From Bacillota bacterium (GTDB lineage Bacteria > Bacillota > Clostridia > Oscillospirales > Acutalibacteraceae), in contig JAEZGM010000050.1 in the NCBI GenBank assembly GCA_023416955.1, positions 22,177 to 86,176 on the forward strand: 64,000 nucleotides of DNA. The letters run 5' to 3'. The position numbers and the translations under genes were made by a program. The stretch's first letter is position 1. Every line of letters begins with the position of its first letter. Positions 7,868 to 14,890 of this stretch are shown one piece after another. A model generated the notes under the pieces. It was not told the origin of the DNA and made no database searches. It was given only the letters and a program-made list of their open reading frames with translations.

Positions 7868-9324
7868 GTATTATCACAGTAATCACCGATGCACTGTATA
7901 TCTACAGCGTCATCGGTGATTTCTATTTTTACCACATATTCGCGAATCACCGCGCGGCGCTGGCAGAAGTCGCCGTCGATGCGTGCGGCGTCTTCCGTCA
8001 ATTTTTTAATTAATTTGTCCCTATCAATAACGCCACTTCTTTTGCATTCGGCGCGTCGGGCCTTTAAGGTTTTTATTTCGGTGTGCAGCTCATTGATGCG
8101 AGCATAGCCAACATCGGCATTCAGGCCACCTTCAACAGCATTTATAAGATTCTGTACGCCGCGCTCACGCTTTGAAATTTCTTTATCTATTTCGGCCGTG
8201 TTGTCTGGTTGCTGGTCACGGATTCCGATAATGGCATCAGCGGTACGCTCAATAAGCCCTCCATTTAAAATCTGATTTTTCAATATATAGTATACGGCGG
8301 ATTCGATTTCGTCTGCGCGTACATTTTTCGCATGGCAGGTCTTCAGCCGATTCTTATTCCCGCACATATAATAGTAGGTTTCTGCGCCGCTTGACTTATT
8401 TTTGCTGGCAAAGCCGGTATAGGTTCCGCCACAGTAGCCGCACTGAATCAGCCCGGATAAAAGATATTCACGCTTTGCCTTGTTGGTGCCTCTTTTATTG
8501 CTTTGCATTCTTTTTACCGCCTTTTCCCATGTTTCTTGATCTATGATAGCCGGTATGGCGTTTTCTACCCGTACAATGTTAGGGTTGTCCCGCTTTGGGA
8601 TACGTTTGCGCATCTGCTTGATTTGATAGCGGTTCCAGATAAAAGTGCCGGTATAGCGTTCATTGATGAGCAGATAATAAATTGCATTAATTCCGATTTT
8701 ACGCCCAAATTTGCTTTTGATTCCCATGGAGTCCAGTTGGATCATGATATCATGGTAACTGTAGCCGTCCACATACATTTCGAACATCTTTCGCACGCCG
8801 GCGGCTTCATGCTCATTTATGATGTATTGCCCATCAAGGATATCGTATCCGAGCGGGGGAGTGCCACCGCAGAATTCCGCCCGGCGCGCTTTTGCCGTAA
8901 CACCTGCAATCGTCTTTTTTCGGGTTTCAAGCACATGGACCTGATTAAAAATTGCGTGGACGCCTTCGGACATGAACGATGAAGCATCAAGAACGTCGTC
9001 GCTCAGTGTTTCGGTGCAGGAATACAAATGAATGTGTTTGCTATTTAAGGTTTCCCGCAGAGAGAACCAGTCGACTATATTACGGGACAGCCGTGCCTGG
9101 TCGTAAATAACGACCGCTTTGAATTTCCCGCTGTCGCAGTCGGTCAGAAGCCGCTGAAGACCATCACGGTTCGTGTTGGTGCCGGAGCGGGCTTCATCGG
9201 AATAAACGTCGACAAGCTCTAATTTGTGCCGTTTGCAATATTCCTGTGCTGCATTAAGCTGATACATAATGCTGTTTTCGGTTTGGTTGTCGGTACTGTA
9301 CCGGCAATAAGCTACTGCTTCCAT
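7846..9324 (-). CDS. Large serine integrase, gene spans attP
   Basis: This 492-residue serine recombinase should integrate and excise the prophage. The resolvase domain begins VAYCRYSTDN with the nucleophile Ser10 and has IYDQARLSRN; a recombinase domain, a zinc ribbon (CGYCGG and MCGNKN..TCHAK) and a coiled-coil region (about residues 380-450) follow. ATG 9324 follows AAGGAGG with 8-base spacing. The stop TGA at 7846-7848 lies inside tRNA-Cys: the end GGVTQI is read through the attachment core. In the excised circle the frame would continue into sequence now at 44287-44374, giving 514 residues. No excisionase (RDF) was recognised. Confidence 0.94.
   Translation of the reverse strand: MEAVAYCRYSTDNQTENSIMYQLNAAQEYCKRHKLELVDVYSDEARSGTNTNRDGLQRLLTDCDSGKFKAVVIYDQARLSRNIVDWFSLRETLNSKHIHLYSCTETLSDDVLDASSFMSEGVHAIFNQVHVLETRKKTIAGVTAKARRAEFCGGTPPLGYDILDGQYIINEHEAAGVRKMFEMYVDGYSYHDIMIQLDSMGIKSKFGRKIGINAIYYLLINERYTGTFIWNRYQIKQMRKRIPKRDNPNIVRVENAIPAIIDQETWEKAVKRMQSNKRGTNKAKREYLLSGLIQCGYCGGTYTGFASKNKSSGAETYYYMCGNKNRLKTCHAKNVRADEIESAVYYILKNQILNGGLIERTADAIIGIRDQQPDNTAEIDKEISKRERGVQNLINAVEGGLNADVGYARINELHTEIKTLKARRAECKRSGVIDRDKLIKKLTEDAARIDGDFCQRRAVIREYVVKIEITDDAVDIQCIGDYCDNTGGVTQI
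7854..7867 (+). repeat. attL core (3' end of tRNA-Cys)
   Basis: GGGTGACGCCTCCA, identical to 44361-44374. It covers the T-arm 3' side, acceptor 3' strand, discriminator and CCA of tRNA-Cys. Confidence 0.88.
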
Positions 9325-9403
9325 GGTATTTCCTCCTTGCAATTGGAGGGCTGAACAGGTATAATTTAATAGTTCTCATCTGTCAGCCCTGCTGATAGTG
9401 TTT

Positions 9404-9442
9404 ACCGCCTATTTCGGTTGCAGCCGAGATAGGCGGTTTTTT
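9404..9442 (+). terminator. Hairpin with U tract upstream of integrase
   Basis: CCGCCTAT and ATAGGCGG arms with inner pairing (TCGG/CCGA) followed by a run of six T on the plus strand. It points away from the integrase and would stop plus-strand antisense reading before the repressor region. The rest of 9325-9566 shows no gene. Confidence 0.55.
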
Positions 9443-9566
9443 ATTTATAACGTAAATTGTTATAATATAACCATTATTGGCACGATTTCATGATATGATA
9501 GACTGCCTCATTCTGTCTTATAGACCGCTATCCACTCAATGACTCCCTTGCGAACAATCGGAAAAA

Positions 9567-10052
9567 TTATTTTACGCTCGTTACGGCTGACTGGTTTATA
9601 GGCAAGTCCTCTTGCAGCTTATCAATAGTATTTACAGCGTCAATCGCAATTTCTGCTAAGTCTATTCCTTCTTTTGAAATATAAGAATATTCTCTATTAA
9701 GAGTATCTAATACCGCTTGCTGACCTCTTTGGTCAAGTAGGCGGTATTTTTTTATGATTTTTGATTCTGAATTTGAAAGATCTTCTTCACTATTGCTTTT
9801 TACAGATTCAGAGGATTTTGAAGGAACGATTTCTGTTTCAGTCCCCAGGATTAGATTATCTGGATTAATATTCAGGACACTTGATAACATCATGATTGTT
9901 TCTAAAGGAATCTTTCTAATGCCTTGTTCATAGCCGGAATAAGTGGTTTGTGCAATTCCTAATTTAGCGGCTATTTCTTGTTGACTCAATCCAGCCTTGT
10001 TACGAGCCTGCTGTAAGCGTAATCCAAATTGCTTGTATATTTCAGGTAACAT
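9567..10052 (-). CDS. XRE-family phage repressor (CI-like)
   Basis: This protein of about 161 residues has an N-terminal Cro/CI helix-turn-helix (LRLQQARNKAGLSQQEIAAK, then GIAQTTYSGYEQGIRKIP) and a C-terminal half without a visible Ser-Lys LexA-type peptidase. Three consecutive ATGs (10058, 10055, 10052) follow AGGAG; the third gives 8-base spacing and was chosen. It is divergent from the cro-like gene across three operators, the usual lysogeny switch. The absence of a clear self-cleavage domain suggests induction may not be by simple RecA-stimulated cleavage. Confidence 0.88.
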   Translation of the reverse strand: MLPEIYKQFGLRLQQARNKAGLSQQEIAAKLGIAQTTYSGYEQGIRKIPLETIMMLSSVLNINPDNLILGTETEIVPSKSSESVKSNSEEDLSNSESKIIKKYRLLDQRGQQAVLDTLNREYSYISKEGIDLAEIAIDAVNTIDKLQEDLPINQSAVTSVK

Positions 10053-10085
10053 CATCATGACTCCTATCAAATAAATCGTGACTTA

Positions 10086-10114
10086 ATATTAGCATAGCTT
10101 AACGCAAATTGCAA
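10086..10114 (-). promoter_or_regulatory. Repressor promoter
   Basis: On the minus strand TTGCAA (10109-10114), a 17-base spacer, TAATAT (10086-10091). Its -35 lies inside the leftmost operator, so the repressor probably controls its own synthesis. Confidence 0.65.
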
Positions 10115-10188
10115 TATTATTTTGAAAATACATTGACATCAACGCAATTTGCGGTTATACTATGCACATAACAAACGCAAATTGCGTT
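10101..10188. promoter_or_regulatory. Three operator copies in the lysogeny switch
   Basis: Three related sites at 10101-10115, 10141-10155 and 10174-10188. The third, AACGCAAATTGCGTT, is a perfect 7-1-7 palindrome; the others are AACGCAAATTGCAAT and AACGCAATTTGCGGT. They overlap the repressor -35, the early promoter spacer and the region downstream of the early promoter respectively. Confidence 0.8.
10133..10161 (+). promoter_or_regulatory. Early (lytic) promoter
   Basis: Consensus TTGACA (10133-10138), 17-base spacer containing the middle operator, TATACT (10156-10161). Drives the cro-like gene and probably the whole early operon. Confidence 0.75.
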
Positions 10189-10204
10189 AAAGGAGGTAAC
10201 AACT

Positions 10205-10435
10205 GTGATAACTAACACAATTTATCTGTACCCGAACATAATTGCTAAGATGGCTGTAAGCGGAGACACGATTGCAACTTTAGCAAAAGAGCTGGGAATG
10301 GGATACCAGGCGCTATCTGCACGCTTACGGGGGAAAAAATCATTTGAACTTCCGGAGATTTACGCAATTATGCGTAAATACAATGAATCGTTTGAATACC
10401 TGTTTACTGCAAGAGACGACCGCCGGAGTGCTTAA
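10205..10435 (+). CDS. Cro-like helix-turn-helix protein
   Basis: This 76-residue protein is the first gene rightward from the switch. The region IATLAKELGMGYQALSARL reads as a helix-turn-helix, consistent with a Cro-type antirepressor of the lysogenic state. Start is GTG 10205 with AAAGGAGG at 10190-10196. It lies directly downstream of the early promoter and of the rightmost operator. Confidence 0.72.
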   Translation: MITNTIYLYPNIIAKMAVSGDTIATLAKELGMGYQALSARLRGKKSFELPEIYAIMRKYNESFEYLFTARDDRRSA

Positions 10436-10443
10436 CCACAGCA

Positions 10444-10463
10444 CAAAATCCCAAACGCATGGG
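10444..10463 (+). repeat. Dispersed phage repeat, copy 1
   Basis: CAAAATCCCAAACGCATGGG, between the cro-like gene stop and the next ribosome binding site. Related copies at 14464, 17081 and 35657. Confidence 0.6.
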
Positions 10464-10486
10464 AATTTAGAGGGGAGGTAAAAGCG

Positions 10487-10861
10487 GTGGAAACAGAACC
10501 TATATCCGAAATCACGGAGAGAGCGCTTAAATCGTTGCGTGAAATTCCAGAGCAAGAGTGGCCGGAGGTTTATGATTTGCTCAATTCTTGGAACTGGAGT
10601 TCAAAGCTCGGGATAGCACCGACAGATTGGAACACAATGCCCTCCTGGTCTAACCGGAAATTTTTGGGGCTCACAATTTACCAAGAGGATAGGAGAACAC
10701 GCACTAAGAATAAAATCATAACGCCCATAATGCGATGTATCGAACTCAAAATTGGTCGGAAAGCAATCCTCCGGCATCATCATGTTCATAATTTAGGCCG
10801 AACCGAACAGCAGTTTGAAGATTGGTGGGATTCGCAAAGTTTCTTTTCAAGAATGGAATAA
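10487..10861 (+). CDS. Phage early protein of unknown function
   Basis: A 124-residue basic protein, start GTG 10487 behind GGGGAGG. I do not recognise a family. It is Trp-rich in the first half (EWPEVY, SWNWSSKLG, TDWNTMPSW) and has a histidine cluster (RHHHVHNLG) and a closing FEDWWDSQSFF. The position second in the early operon suggests a regulatory or host-takeover role, but this is inference only. Confidence 0.65.
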   Translation: METEPISEITERALKSLREIPEQEWPEVYDLLNSWNWSSKLGIAPTDWNTMPSWSNRKFLGLTIYQEDRRTRTKNKIITPIMRCIELKIGRKAILRHHHVHNLGRTEQQFEDWWDSQSFFSRME

Positions 10862-10913
10862 AAGCCTATGAATATCCGGCCAAAAGGATTGTAGAGGGGA
10901 GGAGGTGAAAAGG

Positions 10914-10967
10914 GTGGAATACATAAAAAATCAGCAGCTACTGAATTTACAGCGGCTGCTGAATAAA
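10914..10967 (+). CDS. Possible 17-residue leader peptide
   Basis: GTG 10914 preceded by GGAGGAGGTGAAAA encodes MEYIKKSAATEFTAAAE. The coding bases lie within a hairpin (TCAGCAGC and GCTGCTGA) followed by an AT-rich stretch, so the unit resembles a leader peptide overlapping an attenuator. Downstream 10968-11043 holds no other gene. Weakly supported. Confidence 0.3.
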
Positions 10968-11043
10968 AATTTTAACATTGCCAGAACCCTATCTGCCGGC
11001 TATGAAAGAAGCAAATCTAACGCAGAAGACAGCAAAAGGGAAT

Positions 11044-11412
11044 TCAAGGGATTTTTATTCCAGCTGCAGAAAACTGCACGTTAAGAAAGTCGAGCAATCC
11101 TTTAATTATTTTAAGATATTTATCCCGCTGCTTTACGAAATCTTTATCTGCGTCAAACGACCTTGAATCACTGATGTAGATTTGCATATTCAGCAAGACG
11201 ACGGACATTATTCGCAATTCTTCCGCGTTATAGTTAGGTTCCATTTTAGAGAGTTTTTCTTTAACGGACTTTGCAAGCAAATCGTTTTCTTTTTTCTTTG
11301 CTGAAGTTACACCGTCTATACTATCGGTTTCCAGAAACAGGTCGAAGGAAGCGTCTAAAACGGCCAACTCATCTGATGAAAATGAATGATAACTTGATAT
11401 ATGTGCTTTCAT
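11044..11412 (-). CDS. Hypothetical phage protein, antisense to early operon
   Basis: A 122-residue acidic, helical protein (MKAHISSYHSFSSDELAVLD at the start). ATG 11412 follows AAAGGAGG with 8-base spacing, stronger than the longer GTG start. No family recognised. Being opposite to the early operon and close to the repressor side, it may be expressed in the lysogen. Confidence 0.6.
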   Translation of the reverse strand: MKAHISSYHSFSSDELAVLDASFDLFLETDSIDGVTSAKKKENDLLAKSVKEKLSKMEPNYNAEELRIMSVVLLNMQIYISDSRSFDADKDFVKQRDKYLKIIKGLLDFLNVQFSAAGIKIP

Positions 11413-11493
11413 TTTTATCACCTCCTTTCCGCCATAATTCTACAGCGGAAAGAGAGGAAAAGCAAGTCGAATAAAACAGGAAGGATGATAGAA

Positions 11494-11661
11494 ATGGATA
11501 ATATAATCCCTCTGAAAGCCGGAAAGCGGGAAGTACGGGTCACGGTCTTGGAGAAAAGAGACTGTTCAAAGTCCTTCCTGCGGATACTGGCCAAGGGTGA
11601 CATTAATGCATATGTCAGCCGAATAACCGCTGACTGCATGATGGGCCAGAATACATATTGA
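11494..11661 (+). CDS. Small phage early protein
   Basis: A 55-residue basic protein (MDNIIPLKAGKREVRVTVLE). GGAAGG about 8 bases upstream favours ATG 11494 over the ATG at 11485, which sits directly on the ribosome binding site. Function not recognised. Confidence 0.5.
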   Translation: MDNIIPLKAGKREVRVTVLEKRDCSKSFLRILAKGDINAYVSRITADCMMGQNTY

Positions 11662-11672
11662 GGTAATGTGCT

Positions 11673-11852
11673 ATGAAAAAAGACACGCTCCTAGAAATCG
11701 TGTCGGATGCATTTAACGCAAGCCGGCTGAACCAGTCGGAGAACCCCTTAGAAAATTGGACGTGCTTCGTGGACAACCTTGACGCTGCCGGTCGCCGCCG
11801 GATCGGTGACCAACTGGAAGCCGAGGGGAAAAGCCGGTTCACCGGGCAATAA
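11673..11852 (+). CDS. Small phage early protein
   Basis: A 59-residue frame starting MKKDTLLEIVSDAFNASRLN and ending GKSRFTGQ, codon use like its neighbours. Upstream GAGG at about 11660 is a modest ribosome binding site. Function unknown. Confidence 0.5.
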   Translation: MKKDTLLEIVSDAFNASRLNQSENPLENWTCFVDNLDAAGRRRIGDQLEAEGKSRFTGQ

Positions 11853-11899
11853 TAAGAAATAGTAGAATAATATTTGGAAATACAGGGAGGCGATAATCA

Positions 11900-12139
11900 A
11901 TGATAACTGCGCATAAGAGAGGACACTTAATTGCTTTTATTGGCGGGCAGTGGGTATATGCTGATAACCTTATCCCAATAAACCAGGAAGAACGGTCGTG
12001 CATACGGTGCGGGAAGATGCCTACTTCAGAGGGGTATGACGCTTGTTTGGGGCACATTGAGGGTGCGACATCAGCCTGCTGCGGCCACGGAGTTGGAGCA
12101 CCTTATATCGTAAAAAAATCGGCTGCTACAGTCGAGTAG
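11900..12139 (+). CDS. Cysteine-containing phage protein
   Basis: A 79-residue protein with CIRCGK and a later CLGHIEG..ACCGHG cluster, suggesting a small zinc-binding fold. GGGAGG precedes ATG 11900. Its stop codon lies inside a strong hairpin (GGCTGCTAC and GTAGCAGCC, 12121-12144), which may protect or end the transcript. No named family recognised. Confidence 0.62.
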   Translation: MITAHKRGHLIAFIGGQWVYADNLIPINQEERSCIRCGKMPTSEGYDACLGHIEGATSACCGHGVGAPYIVKKSAATVE

Positions 12140-12155
12140 CAGCCGGGCTGGGGAA

Positions 12156-12296
12156 TTAGCCTACCTTGTTGTATGTCGTATTGTTGCATTTGGGGCACGG
12201 CGGGAGCGTGTCGGTGTCATCGTCCAGCACGACGATTTCACCACACTTAGTACATTGATATTCCCCTTTTCCGGGTTTTTGTCCAGTTATATACAT
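12156..12296 (-). CDS. Zinc-ribbon protein of 46 residues
   Basis: A small minus-strand gene with a clear zinc ribbon, YQCTKCGE at residues 13-20 and PCPKCN at 33-38. ATG 12296 is preceded by AAAGGGG at good spacing. It is opposite to the early operon, between two plus-strand genes. Small zinc ribbons of this kind are common in clostridial genomes; a protein or DNA contact role is likely but unproven. Confidence 0.7.
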   Translation of the reverse strand: MYITGQKPGKGEYQCTKCGEIVVLDDDTDTLPPCPKCNNTTYNKVG

Positions 12297-12388
12297 TTTA
12301 TCATCCCCTTTCCGACTTTATTCTACTGCGTAAAGGTAAATATTTCAATAAAAAGATAATAAAGGGGATAAATTGAAGGAATGAAATC

Positions 12389-12643
12389 ATGAAACAGACA
12401 GTGTATCAGGTGCAGCGCCGATCAATGTTTGTGCCGGGCGCTCAGTATCAAAGATTTCTAAGACCGTTTAGTACTCTACGCGCCGCTATCGTCAGCCTTG
12501 AAAACGCTAAAAACGTACATATTGGCTATGAGTGGCGAATAGTACCGGTAAACCAACAAAAATGGAGGAGCAAAAGCTATGCAGCGGATCATGAGTTTGC
12601 TGACGGTGTGTGCCGTCGTTGCGCTGGCGATGCGCCAGCATAA
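12389..12643 (+). CDS. Phage early protein of unknown function
   Basis: An 84-residue basic protein (MKQTVYQVQRRSMFVPGAQY). AAGGAA precedes ATG 12389. The C-terminus overlaps the next small gene in another frame. No family recognised. Confidence 0.5.
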   Translation: MKQTVYQVQRRSMFVPGAQYQRFLRPFSTLRAAIVSLENAKNVHIGYEWRIVPVNQQKWRSKSYAADHEFADGVCRRCAGDAPA

Positions 12644-12749
12644 ACTAGAGCAGGACGCGGACAGACTGCGGCGCAATACAGGGGATGCGTTTGCCGCAGT
12701 TGCCCGCCACCTCGAAAGGACGGCGATACATAATAATGGAAGTCGCTGA
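12579..12749 (+). CDS. Small membrane-anchored phage protein
   Basis: A 56-residue frame that starts within the end of the previous gene behind GGAGGAGC. The N-terminus MQRIMSLLTVCAVVALAMRQ forms one hydrophobic helix, and the rest is charged and helical. It overlaps the next start by 14 bases, the tight packing typical of phage early operons. Confidence 0.55.
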   Translation: MQRIMSLLTVCAVVALAMRQHKLEQDADRLRRNTGDAFAAVARHLERTAIHNNGSR

Positions 12750-13017
12750 ACTCGCCGCCCGGATGGCAGCGGGAGAAGGAAACCCCAAACGGTCCGAAAA
12801 TGGTCTCTATTATATGGTAAACGTCAATCACCCGATAATCGCCGCGCTTAAACGCCGATTTTGTGAATCCCGGGGAATCAAAACCCATATACCGATGTCT
12901 GACAAGGAGCGCTATGAGTTCGAGCTGTGGCTCTTTCAGCCGAGTGTGCGTCAGATGGTGGAAAATTTACTGGACGGTATCCCGCAGCACCTTGAAAACA
13001 GCATAAAAAAAGAATGA
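12736..13017 (+). CDS. Phage early protein of unknown function
   Basis: A 93-residue protein, MEVAELAARMAAGEGNPKRS at the start. The ATG at 12736 follows GAAAGGA and was preferred to an upstream frame with no ribosome binding site. The middle part (LKRRFCESRGIKTHIPMSDK) is basic. Ends in a strong hairpin. Confidence 0.6.
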   Translation: MEVAELAARMAAGEGNPKRSENGLYYMVNVNHPIIAALKRRFCESRGIKTHIPMSDKERYEFELWLFQPSVRQMVENLLDGIPQHLENSIKKE

Positions 13018-13047
13018 CGGAAGCGCCGCAAACGCTCCGTCATTCTT
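13010..13047. terminator. Bidirectional hairpin after first early block
   Basis: AAGAATGACGGA and TCCGTCATTCTT form a perfect 12-bp stem with a 14-base loop right at the stop codon. Short U run only, so it may be partial. Confidence 0.6.
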
Positions 13048-13180
13048 ATCCCTGCGGATGAAAAAAGATTATGTAAATATTATACTCCACAGGGCCAAAA
13101 AAGTCAAGAATGAAGCGGCTTCCTTGCCGTTTGAAGGCTTGATAAAAGTATTAGGTTTGCGACCAGATGGAGGTGAAACA

Positions 13181-13936
13181 GTGCCTTACCTGATAGAGCA
13201 AGTGAAGACGGGCAGGGTGATCGAAACCCGAAAAAAATACTCTGCAAGATGGCATGTGAAAGGAATCCCGAGAAGTGATGATATCAACCTTACCCCGGAA
13301 GCTATGGAAAAGATTAATCAAATCAATGCGGAGCGATCTCTTAGGTGGAGAATCAATGAAAATTTTGGTGAGGGAGATTTTCACATGGTCGCGGGTTTCG
13401 AAGGAGAATATAGCCCGGATCCATTTGAAGCAAAAAAGCTGTTTGATAATTTTATTCGGAGAGCCAGAAATCTTTATCGGAGAGAAGGACTTGAATTTCA
13501 ATATATTTTCGCCATGGAGCGTGGGAAACGCGGGCGGCGCAAAGTACATTACCATGTGGTGTGCAATTACATTGACCCGCGAAAATTGAATGCAATATGG
13601 ACGTGGGGCCGTTTGAAATTTTTTCCGTTGGATGATACCGGGCAGTATGCCGATCTGGCGGAATACATCATCAAGCGGACAAGCCATACATACAAAAGCG
13701 GGGAGAGCCCCTATAAAAAGCGGTTTTCCCCGAGCCGAAACTTGAAAATACCGGAGCCGGAAAATGAAGTGGTTTCCAGAAAGCGGTGGTTGAAAGAGCC
13801 AAAAGCCATTTGGGGCTACTACATCGAAAAGGATAAAACAGTTAACGGAATCAGCAAAGTAACCGGATACCCGTACCAGTTTTACAGTATGGTACAAATA
13901 CGGCCGGAACGAAAAACAGTCAGAAAGAGGGAATAG
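13181..13936 (+). CDS. Rolling-circle replication initiator (HUH Rep)
   Basis: A 251-residue protein with the HUH motif as RKVHYHVVCN and a following YADLAEYIIK helix that carries the likely catalytic tyrosine, as in the ORF2/G2P-type Rep family of filamentous phages and rolling-circle plasmids. Start GTG 13181 follows GGAGG with 7-base spacing; a longer frame from 13058 lacks a ribosome binding site. It would nick phage DNA and start replication. RecU and PcfK/PcfJ follow, forming a replication and recombination block. Such a Rep is unusual as the visible initiator of a tailed phage. Confidence 0.82.
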   Translation: MPYLIEQVKTGRVIETRKKYSARWHVKGIPRSDDINLTPEAMEKINQINAERSLRWRINENFGEGDFHMVAGFEGEYSPDPFEAKKLFDNFIRRARNLYRREGLEFQYIFAMERGKRGRRKVHYHVVCNYIDPRKLNAIWTWGRLKFFPLDDTGQYADLAEYIIKRTSHTYKSGESPYKKRFSPSRNLKIPEPENEVVSRKRWLKEPKAIWGYYIEKDKTVNGISKVTGYPYQFYSMVQIRPERKTVRKRE

Positions 13937-13938
13937 CC

Positions 13939-14490
13939 ATGAATCAGCCAGATCTGGAGCATTGCCGCCGATCGCTGAAAAGCCGGACAAGCAACGCTCA
14001 GGGACATATTTTTGAGGATAACATAAAAAAGGCCTGCCAGATTTACAGCCAGCAGGGCCGCGCGGAAATCGACAAAACGCCGGAGCCGTTCAGGGTGCTG
14101 AAAAAGCACAGCAACGGAAAATTTACGGGGATATTCACCGCTCTTGCGCAGCCGGATTTTCAGGGCACACTGGCAGACGGTCACTCGGTTGTATTTGAAG
14201 CCAAATATACCACAGCGGCCCGGATGGAACGGAGCGTCCTGACGCAGAACCAAATGGAAGTCCTTGAAGCACACCATGTGCTGGGTGCTATGTCATTTGT
14301 AGTGATCGGGATTCAAAGCGATTTCTATACAATCCCCTGGTCAATCTGGCGCGACATGAAGCAACACTTCGGACGGCAGTACATCGCACCGGCCGACATT
14401 GAAAAATGGCGTATCAAATTTGATGGTGCTGTCCGGTTTTTAGATTTTGTCCATGAAATACCGCAAAATCCCAAACACTTGGGAAAATGA
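13939..14490 (+). CDS. RecU-type Holliday junction resolvase
   Basis: A 183-residue nuclease of the PD-(D/E)xK fold: the active site reads PDFQGTLADG then VVFEAKYT (Asp, Glu and Lys). RecU-family proteins cut four-way junctions; phage versions process replication intermediates. It starts 2 bases after rep. The end, EIPQNPKHLGK, is encoded by a copy of the dispersed phage repeat (14464-14483). Confidence 0.85.
   Translation: MNQPDLEHCRRSLKSRTSNAQGHIFEDNIKKACQIYSQQGRAEIDKTPEPFRVLKKHSNGKFTGIFTALAQPDFQGTLADGHSVVFEAKYTTAARMERSVLTQNQMEVLEAHHVLGAMSFVVIGIQSDFYTIPWSIWRDMKQHFGRQYIAPADIEKWRIKFDGAVRFLDFVHEIPQNPKHLGK
14464..14483 (+). repeat. Dispersed phage repeat, copy 2
   Basis: CAAAATCCCAAACACTTGGG, forming the 3' end of the RecU-like gene. 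Confidence 0.6.
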
Positions 14491-14505
14491 AAGGAGTCAA
14501 TGACT

Positions 14506-14877
14506 ATGTCAGAAATTATAAGTCATGCGAAGCAAAAGTTGGAAGATGAGTTGAAGAGCTTTCAGGGTGAAAATAAGGGGAAAGCGGTCAGCAAACCAGT
14601 GTGCCAGGCACTGTGCGGATTTTGTAATGAGGAGTTTTTTGCACAGGCCGTTTGGGATAGCGAAAAAACGCTTTCCGATTGCTGCAAAGAAATAATGAGC
14701 AAAGTTGGCAGCAGCGTGTCGGATTTCGATGTGTATGAAGCAGCCGTAAAATTCTATCTTCCGTCTGCGAGTATCAAGTTCAAAATGGAAATAACCATCG
14801 ATGGGACTACGGGCAGCGACGGATCCGGAACCAAAACCGACAGCGGGAAGATTGTTTCCTTGCTTGATTTGCTGTAG
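14506..14877 (+). CDS. PcfK-like protein
   Basis: A 123-residue protein with the features of the PcfK family named from plasmid pCF10: helical acidic N-terminus (SEIISHAKQKLEDELKSFQ), CNEEFFAQAVWD region and a DFDVYEAAVKFYLP block. ATG 14506 has 9-base spacing from AAAGGAG; 14500 is an alternative. It is followed directly by PcfJ, the usual pairing in plasmids and clostridial phages. Its biochemical role is not established. Confidence 0.8.
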   Translation: MSEIISHAKQKLEDELKSFQGENKGKAVSKPVCQALCGFCNEEFFAQAVWDSEKTLSDCCKEIMSKVGSSVSDFDVYEAAVKFYLPSASIKFKMEITIDGTTGSDGSGTKTDSGKIVSLLDLL

Positions 14878-14890
14878 GGAGGTGGATACC

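Noticed and set aside
13151..13990. 279-codon minus-strand frame opposite rep
   Set aside because: Antisense of a well-supported gene with HUH motif; no start signal.
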